Assembly (NCBI GenBank): GCA_025455795.1
Contig: JALOLW010000087.1
Coordinates: 1 to 10,779, forward strand
Direction of reading: 5' to 3'
Origin: Spirosomataceae bacterium
GTDB taxonomy: Bacteria > Bacteroidota > Bacteroidia > Cytophagales > Spirosomataceae
DNA length: 10,779 bases
The notes beneath the pieces are model-generated. The model was not told the DNA's origin, ran no database searches, and worked only from the letters and a program-made list of their open reading frames with translations. Every line of letters begins with the position of its first letter. Position 1 is the stretch's first letter. Positions 7,392 to 10,779 of the stretch are shown here, in pieces. Position numbers and translations under genes: made by a program.

Positions 7392-7691
7392 ATGAATTTA
7401 CAATCATTCACAGAGCGTGTTCAAGCATTGGTAGGTACGGATAGCGGCTTGGGGGCTTCCTTCAAATTTGCCACCGATGAAGGCGTGGTAGTGGTAGATG
7501 CGACCAAAGTTCCCAATGTAGTTTCCAACGTTGACGCTGACACCGACTGCACCCTCAATATGTCACTCAGCGACGCCGTTGATATGCTCAACGGCGACAT
7601 GAACCCCATGATGGCGTTTATGTCGGGCAAACTCAAAGTCAAAGGCGATATGGGCGTGGCCATGAAGATTGCCGATAAGATGAATTCTTAA
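7392..7691 (+). CDS. SCP2 sterol-binding domain protein
   Basis: This 99-residue protein is a single SCP2 (sterol carrier protein 2-like) domain without other parts. It shows the usual features: an acidic N-terminal helix, beta strands GASFKFATDEGVVVVDA and DTDCTLNMSLSDAVDMLNG, the conserved MNPMMAFMSGKLKVKGDMGVAMKI and a final helix. The domain forms a hydrophobic pocket for lipids or fatty acyl chains; in bacteria lacking sterols the ligand is unknown. There is no signal peptide, so it is cytoplasmic. The gene is a one-gene transcript: it is divergent from the RidA gene and followed 22 nt after its stop by a strong terminator. Several Met residues in the KLKVKGDMG region are usual for the family. 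Confidence 0.88.
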   Translation: MNLQSFTERVQALVGTDSGLGASFKFATDEGVVVVDATKVPNVVSNVDADTDCTLNMSLSDAVDMLNGDMNPMMAFMSGKLKVKGDMGVAMKIADKMNS

Positions 7692-7712
7692 TTGGGCACT
7701 GCCTTCAAACGC

Positions 7713-7750
7713 GAGCGGGCTTGGCACATTGCCAAGCCCGCTCTTTGTTT
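7713..7750 (+). terminator. Strong intrinsic terminator after the SCP2 gene
   Basis: A perfect 13-bp stem is formed by gagcgggcttggc (7713-7725) and gccaagcccgctc (7731-7743) with a 5-nt loop (acatt). It is GC-rich and followed on the plus strand by tttgtttct, a reasonable U-rich tail. It also separates the SCP2 gene from the convergent histone H1-like gene, whose stop is 30 nt away. Confidence 0.88.
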
Positions 7751-7772
7751 CTCTTAGGTAGTGTCGGAGATA

Positions 7773-7949
7773 CTACTTTTCGTTTTTCATGTTTTGTACT
7801 TCAGAGCGAATCACCTGAGACAATGTCTTGAGGTCTTGCATGCCCTTGCGTACGCGCGTGCCGGCTGCTTGGTTACCCTTGTTGTAGAACTTGTCGAAGT
7901 CACCTTCGAGGCCCATTACGAGGTCTTTTACTTCATCAAATCTTGCCAT
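7773..7949 (-). CDS. Small histone H1-like (Hc1-type) DNA-binding protein
   Basis: A 58-residue frame reads MARFDEVKDLVMGLEGDFD, then KFYNKGNQAAGTRVRKGMQD, then LKTLSQVIRSEVQNMKNEK. It resembles the short proteins annotated as histone H1-like in Cytophagales and other Bacteroidota: an acidic first helix with xDFxKFYxKGN, the conserved AAGTRVRKxMQ(D/E)LK core and a final charged helix. Relatives of chlamydial Hc1 bind and compact DNA. This copy lacks a long lysine/alanine tail, so its DNA binding is inferred only from family. The start codon (7949-7947) is preceded by an A-rich leader, common in this phylum. It stands as a single gene with a weak promoter candidate ~65 nt upstream, and is convergent with the SCP2 gene across the terminator. 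Confidence 0.85.
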   Translation of the reverse strand: MARFDEVKDLVMGLEGDFDKFYNKGNQAAGTRVRKGMQDLKTLSQVIRSEVQNMKNEK

Positions 7950-8013
7950 GATTTTTTAGGTTTTTGTGAATTAAAATTAGTCTAAAAAACGCCTTAAACA
8001 GCGTCAATTGGGC

Positions 8014-8044
8014 GAAATTTAAGAATTATCCACGGAAATGCAAC
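8014..8044 (-). promoter_or_regulatory. Weak candidate promoter for the histone H1-like gene
   Basis: On the minus strand GTTG (8044-8041) is followed after 19 nt by TAAATTTC (8021-8014). Compared with TTTG-N19-TAnnTTTG, each box has one mismatch. It would place the transcript start near 8007, about 58 nt before the start codon. In such AT-rich DNA a chance match is possible. Confidence 0.3.
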
Positions 8045-8171
8045 AAAAAAAAGTGAAAAAAATGATGGTAAAAGTACAATTACTTTAAATATTTTAACCA
8101 AAAGAAGTCAAGCATTTGATTTACAGCGACTTAACTTTATTTTATTTTTTAGAAAAAAGTTAGATTTTTTT

Positions 8172-8212
8172 ATCAAAAAGTGCATTTCTGCGCTAAAAAA
8201 GCACTTTTTGAT
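8172..8212 (-). terminator. Inverted repeat, possible terminator of the toxin-antitoxin/YjbR operon
   Basis: Perfect 12-nt arms, atcaaaaagtgc (8172-8183) and gcactttttgat (8201-8212), enclose a 17-nt loop. It begins 2 nt after the YjbR-type stop codon, where a terminator of the four-gene minus-strand cluster is expected. The GTGC core is flanked by A5 and T5, the shape of a bidirectional A-tract/U-tract terminator. The GC core is only 4 bp and the loop is long, so it is weaker than the hairpin at 7713. Confidence 0.5.
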
Positions 8213-8214
8213 GC

Positions 8215-8559
8215 TTACAAAGGCCGTTTATTTTTGGGCAAAGACGCCGTCACCAAGTCGTAAGAATGGTCTATCCATTGTCGGAGGATTTGGTCTTTGA
8301 TGGAGCCGTCGGCAAGCACCGTATTCCAGTGTTTTTTGTTCATATGGTAGCCTGGCAGTACGGCATCGTATTCCTCGCGGAGTTGGAGAGCAAGTTCAGG
8401 GTCGCATTTAAGATTAAAGCGAAAGGGTGTCGTATCGAGCGATGCCAACGCAAATACTTTCCCCATCACTTTATAGACCATTGTTTCGTCGCCAAAGGGA
8501 AACTCCTCAGTCACGCCTACTTTGGCGAGGCAGTAAGATTGGAAAGACTCGACGTTCAT
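8215..8559 (-). CDS. YjbR/MmcQ-family (DUF419-type) protein
   Basis: This 114-residue protein matches the MmcQ/YjbR family (CyaY-like fold): MNVESFQSYCLAKVGVTEE, FPFGDETMVYKVMGKVFAL, FNLKCDPELALQLREEY, PGYHMNKKHWNTV and the C-terminal IDHSYDLVTASLPKNKR. The family is small and soluble and is often annotated as DNA-binding, but its molecular role is not established. The start is set at ATG 8559: it fits the family's N-terminus, and the upstream gene's stop overlaps it by one base (TGATG), a sign of translational coupling. A frame open from 8598 would add 13 residues unlike the family and would overlap the upstream gene by 40 nt. It is the last gene of the four-gene cluster, followed at once by an inverted repeat. 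All family blocks are present. Confidence 0.92.
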   Translation of the reverse strand: MNVESFQSYCLAKVGVTEEFPFGDETMVYKVMGKVFALASLDTTPFRFNLKCDPELALQLREEYDAVLPGYHMNKKHWNTVLADGSIKDQILRQWIDHSYDLVTASLPKNKRPL

Positions 8560-8747
8560 CAGCGGGTCAAAAAGCGGTACAACATCACGCCCAAACAAAA
8601 CAAAAACATGAGGATTGAGATGCGATTGATGCCGTGCATCATGCGTAGGTAAGAAGAATTGGGGCGGGATGGGTCAGGTTTCTGAAATACCCGCACAAAG
8701 TATCCAAACACTTCGCCTAAATTCAAGAAATTCAATAGTTTTTTCAT
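8559..8747 (-). CDS. Small one-helix membrane protein (DUF6728-like)
   Basis: This 62-residue protein has a soluble N-terminal half (LLNFLNLGEVFGYFVRVFQ, then KPDPSRPNSSYLRMMHGINR) and one hydrophobic helix at residues ~42-58 (ISILMFLFCLGVMLYRF) followed by Arg. It resembles a short Bacteroidota protein type that I recall as DUF6728; that name should be treated as tentative. Basic residues on both sides leave topology unclear. Its start ATG overlaps the toxin stop (ATGA, 4 nt) and its own stop overlaps the YjbR start by one base, so it is a real gene between two coupled neighbours. The function is unknown; the position next to a YjbR-type gene suggests a working link, which is inference only. 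Confidence 0.8.
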   Translation of the reverse strand: MKKLLNFLNLGEVFGYFVRVFQKPDPSRPNSSYLRMMHGINRISILMFLFCLGVMLYRFLTR

Positions 8748-9004
8748 TGTGATTCTATTAGTTTATCGTAATCAGAATGTGACCCTATCCAAAACCAAAT
8801 AACGGAGTCTATTTGTTCTACTCCTAATGCGCGATAATTTAACCCCACTCTTACAGACCACAACTCGCCTATCTTTTTAAAATGGAGTGACGGGTGCTTA
8901 GGATTTTGCTTCAGTAATTCGTAGTTTTTATCAGCTAATTTTTGGACTGAGATGGGTAGTTTATTGTATGACTCCCAAAAATCAAGGGTTGTGTAATGCT
9001 TCAT
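8744..9004 (-). CDS. RelE/ParE-superfamily type II toxin
   Basis: This 86-residue basic protein has the RelE/ParE pattern: two N-terminal helices (TTLDFWESYNKLPISVQKLA and the following NYELLKQNP), then HPSLHFKKIGELWSVRVG, NYRALG and a terminal strand VIWFWIGSHSDYDKLI. Arg52, Arg58, His76 and Tyr79 lie where RelE-type toxins hold conserved residues. RelE proteins cut mRNA in the ribosome whereas ParE proteins poison gyrase; the sequence alone does not decide which applies. The gene begins with a 4-nt ATGA overlap with the antitoxin stop, the standard layout of antitoxin first, toxin second. It ends with another 4-nt overlap into the small membrane protein gene, which is unusual because toxin-antitoxin pairs are mostly two-gene units. 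It looks intact and is AT-richer than ispG beside it. Confidence 0.85.
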   Translation of the reverse strand: MKHYTTLDFWESYNKLPISVQKLADKNYELLKQNPKHPSLHFKKIGELWSVRVGLNYRALGVEQIDSVIWFWIGSHSDYDKLIESQ

Positions 9005-9201
9005 ATTTCTTTTACACTCCCTTGCTGATAAGCATTTTTAGCTTTCAATATTAAATTGTTGAGTTTGCCATTGGCTAAATCTTGTGTTATCTTTTCGTCC
9101 CATTGCTTCGCTTGATACATTTCAAACCAAGAAGATAACTCATTGAGTTCTTCTGAGGATAACCGCTTGATAGCCGCTTCGATGTCCTGTACATTGCTCA
9201 T
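9001..9201 (-). CDS. Type II antitoxin paired with the RelE/ParE-like toxin
   Basis: This small acidic protein of 66 residues precedes the toxin and shares a 4-nt ATGA overlap with it. Its text matches short antitoxins of this toxin group: LSSEELNELSSWFEMYQAKQWDEKI, then TQDLANGKLNNLILKAKNAYQQG. The acidic C-terminal half probably wraps the toxin. No clear ribbon-helix-helix or HTH motif is obvious at the N-terminus, so autoregulation by DNA binding is uncertain. A good Bacteroidota-type promoter sits about 20-50 nt upstream, just after the ispG stop, so the pair can be transcribed on its own. The pairing is well supported by order, size and overlap. Confidence 0.85.
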   Translation of the reverse strand: MSNVQDIEAAIKRLSSEELNELSSWFEMYQAKQWDEKITQDLANGKLNNLILKAKNAYQQGSVKEI

Positions 9202-9222
9202 ATTTAATCGTTGTTTTCAGTC

Positions 9223-9254
9223 CAAAAATAATCAAATCAGTGTACTATTACCAA
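9223..9254 (-). promoter_or_regulatory. Bacteroidota-type promoter before the antitoxin gene
   Basis: On the minus strand the -7 box TATTTTTG (9230-9223) matches TAnnTTTG exactly. TTGG (9254-9251), 20 nt upstream, fits the TTTG -33 box with one mismatch. Transcription would start near 9215, only about 14 nt before the antitoxin ATG. The site fills the 54-nt gap between ispG and the antitoxin gene, and no terminator hairpin is visible in that gap, so read-through from ispG is also possible. Confidence 0.5.
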
Positions 9255-9255
9255 C

Positions 9256-10779
9256 TTAGGATTCAATCGCTTCTGGCTCAAACCATTTGCCGTCTTCTAC
9301 AATCAAGTGAATGAGTTCATCCACGGCACTGTCGGCGGGGACAGATTTTTTGATGACTTGCTGCCCGCGATACAGCGCGATTTTGTCTTTACCGATGCCC
9401 ACGTAGCCATAATCTGCATCGGCCATTTCGCCAGGGCCGTTCACGATACAGCCCATGATACCGATTTTGACGCCTTTGAGATGGTCGGTGCGTTTGCGAA
9501 TCATGGCGGTGGTTTCTTGCAAATCAAACAGTGTACGCCCACACGATGGACACGAAATGTACTCGGTTTTGGACATGCGCGTGCGGGCGGCTTGCAAAAT
9601 CCCAAAAGCAATGCTGTTTTGACTTTTGGCGCGTTCCAGTCGCTCGTCGTTGGTGGTAGTTTCGTCCGTCACCGCCGACAGCATGAGGCCGTCGCCGAGG
9701 CCATCCACGAGCAATCCTCCGCCGTCGGTAGCGGCATAGAGCGAAAACTCATCAAGGGCGGTAATGTCGTAAGTACGGTGGATAATCACGGGACAATCAA
9801 CCCCTTTGGCCACCAAATCCATCATCCATCGCCGCATTTCGGGCATGGCGTGGGCGTTGTCGGTTTCGAGCAACAGCACCGCGTTTGAGAAGTTTGAAAG
9901 TTTGAAGGTTTGATTCGTTTGTATCTTGACGATGTTCAAAATTTCGCTTTTTGTCGTGGCATTTTCCCATTGTTCTGCCGTCAAAAGCGGGAACTTGTGT
10001 TCTTGGCTGGGGAGGTTTTGCCAAACGGCATAGTCCACGATTTCTTTCAATCCCATCGGCAGCATAAACGGCACGGGACGGCTGCCCGTATAAATAAAAT
10101 CAGTGCCGAGGTCGTTCATCTTCCACTTGTCGGGTACGGGCAGATAAAAATGCCCCACGCTCCGCAAATCTTCGTATTTTTCGACCACTATCTGCGAAAA
10201 ATCGGCGATGACACGTGGCACGTTGCTCCCCCCAAAATTGTAGGTTTCGCGGGTTTTGCGGCGGCTGTATTGAAACGGATTGATGGGTGATACGTCCACG
10301 GGGCGAATCGGGGCGGCCTCTTGAGCGCGGTGGTTGTAGCGGTCCACGAGGGCTTTGGCCACGGGCGCTTCAAACTCTGGGTCTTCGGTAAGCGACACGC
10401 GCACGGTATCGCCGATGCCATCTTCTAAAAGAGTCCCAATGCCCACTGCTGACTTAATACGTCCGTCCTCGCCTTCGCCCGCTTCGGTCACGCCGAGGTG
10501 GAGCGGATAGGGCTTCAGTCCTTCGGCATCGAGGCGATTGACGAGCAGGCGGTACGCTTCCACCATCACAAGCGGGTTGCTCGACTTCATCGAAAGCACG
10601 ATGTTGTAATAGTTTTCGTCTTCACAAATCCGCAAAAACTCCAATGCCGACTCTACCATGCCGAGCGGCGAGTCGCCGTAGCGGCTCATGATGCGGTCGG
10701 AGAGGGAGCCGTGATTGGTGCCAATCCGCATGGCAGTACCGTATTCTTTGCAAATTTTGACCAACGGCACAAATTTTTC
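9256..10779 (-). CDS. ispG: IspG (GcpE), HMBPP synthase, long form; N-terminus outside window
   Basis: IspG converts 2-C-methyl-D-erythritol 2,4-cyclodiphosphate to (E)-4-hydroxy-3-methylbut-2-enyl diphosphate, the next-to-last step of the MEP isoprenoid pathway, using a [4Fe-4S] cluster. The frame is open to the window edge, so 507 C-terminal residues are visible and the first part of the TIM barrel lies beyond it. Barrel text includes RIGTNHGSLSDRIMSRYGD, VLSMKSSN and YPLHLGVTEAGEGEDGRIKSA. A middle domain follows, as in the long form of plants and Bacteroidota. The cluster ligands are present: CPSCGR (codons 9552-9550 and 9543-9541), GCIVNGPGE (Cys at 9450-9448) and its Glu (9429-9427). 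The apparent start at 10770 is only an internal GTG. The antitoxin gene starts 54 nt after the stop. The enzyme appears intact. Confidence 0.95.
   Translation of the reverse strand, partial: EKFVPLVKICKEYGTAMRIGTNHGSLSDRIMSRYGDSPLGMVESALEFLRICEDENYYNIVLSMKSSNPLVMVEAYRLLVNRLDAEGLKPYPLHLGVTEAGEGEDGRIKSAVGIGTLLEDGIGDTVRVSLTEDPEFEAPVAKALVDRYNHRAQEAAPIRPVDVSPINPFQYSRRKTRETYNFGGSNVPRVIADFSQIVVEKYEDLRSVGHFYLPVPDKWKMNDLGTDFIYTGSRPVPFMLPMGLKEIVDYAVWQNLPSQEHKFPLLTAEQWENATTKSEILNIVKIQTNQTFKLSNFSNAVLLLETDNAHAMPEMRRWMMDLVAKGVDCPVIIHRTYDITALDEFSLYAATDGGGLLVDGLGDGLMLSAVTDETTTNDERLERAKSQNSIAFGILQAARTRMSKTEYISCPSCGRTLFDLQETTAMIRKRTDHLKGVKIGIMGCIVNGPGEMADADYGYVGIGKDKIALYRGQQVIKKSVPADSAVDELIHLIVEDGKWFEPEAIES
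9883..9921 (-). repeat. Short imperfect repeat of gtttgaa units inside ispG
   Basis: Four adjacent units of 8-9 nt (gtttgagaa, gtttgaaa, gtttgaag, gtttgatt; 9883-9915), followed by a further gtttg, lie in frame in the middle domain of IspG and code for the NQTFKLSNFSN region. The segment is of lower complexity than its surroundings and could be a small slippage-derived expansion in a surface loop. Confidence 0.6.

Larger units (their letters stand above)
7950..8214. other. AT-rich intergenic region with two inverted repeats
   Basis: This 265-nt gap between the YjbR-type gene and the histone H1-like gene is strongly AT-rich, unlike the surrounding coding DNA. It holds a promoter candidate for the histone-like gene (8014-8044), a hairpin with arms taacttt (8132-8138) and aaagtta (8156-8162), and a second hairpin (8172-8212) described separately. 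The only ATG frame noted, 16 codons from 8038 on the plus strand, is too short and lysine-biased to support as a gene. Confidence 0.7.

Noticed and set aside
8038..8088. 16-codon lysine-rich frame on the plus strand
   Set aside because: It is too short, in very AT-rich DNA, with no ribosome binding site or homologue that I can recognise.
8560..8598. N-terminal extension of the YjbR-type protein from 8598
   Set aside because: The extra 13 residues do not fit the family and would overlap the upstream gene by 40 nt; ATG 8559 fits the family start and a TGATG coupling.
8266..8652. 128-residue plus-strand frame opposite the YjbR-type gene
   Set aside because: It is a shadow of the conserved YjbR-type and small membrane protein genes, which are supported by family blocks and stop/start overlaps.
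9307..9888. 193-residue plus-strand frame opposite ispG
   Set aside because: It lies wholly within ispG on the other strand and has no family resemblance.

Overview
The window looks like chromosomal DNA of a member of the Bacteroidota, most likely a Cytophagales/Spirosomaceae-type bacterium. The evidence is: possible promoters of the Bacteroidota type (TTTG, about 19 nt, TAnnTTTG); a long IspG with the extra middle domain; a small histone H1-like protein; a short membrane protein of a type I associate with this phylum; and poor Shine-Dalgarno sequences. No organism name can be fixed from the sequence alone. There are no rRNA or tRNA genes, CRISPR arrays or complete insertion sequences.

Positions 1-4743 (plus strand) hold, in order: the end of a von Willebrand factor A (VWA) protein with an intact metal-binding site; a membrane-anchored five-heme cytochrome c; a WYL-type transcription regulator; a broken Rpn-family nuclease gene ending in GIEKG repeats; and a predicted outer-membrane beta-barrel protein. 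The first four are closely spaced and could be one transcript. Positions 4817-7313 carry housekeeping and stress genes in alternating orientation: selO (minus), smpB (plus, with a non-ATG start) and a RidA-family protein with a signal peptide (minus). At 7392-7691 (plus) is a stand-alone SCP2 domain protein followed by a strong intrinsic terminator.

From 7773 to the right edge everything is on the minus strand. Read in the direction of transcription: the 3' three quarters of ispG (isoprenoid synthesis); a four-gene cluster of antitoxin, RelE/ParE-like toxin, a small one-helix membrane protein and a YjbR/MmcQ-type protein; then an AT-rich gap with hairpins; then the histone H1-like gene. Each of the four cluster genes overlaps the next by 4, 4 and 1 nt, so they are probably translationally coupled. 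A good promoter lies between ispG and the antitoxin gene.

No clearly new defence or metabolic system is visible. The best leads are the coupling of a toxin-antitoxin pair to a membrane protein and a YjbR protein, the out-of-frame deletion that seems to have killed the Rpn nuclease, the five-heme cytochrome beside a WYL regulator, and the exported RidA protein.
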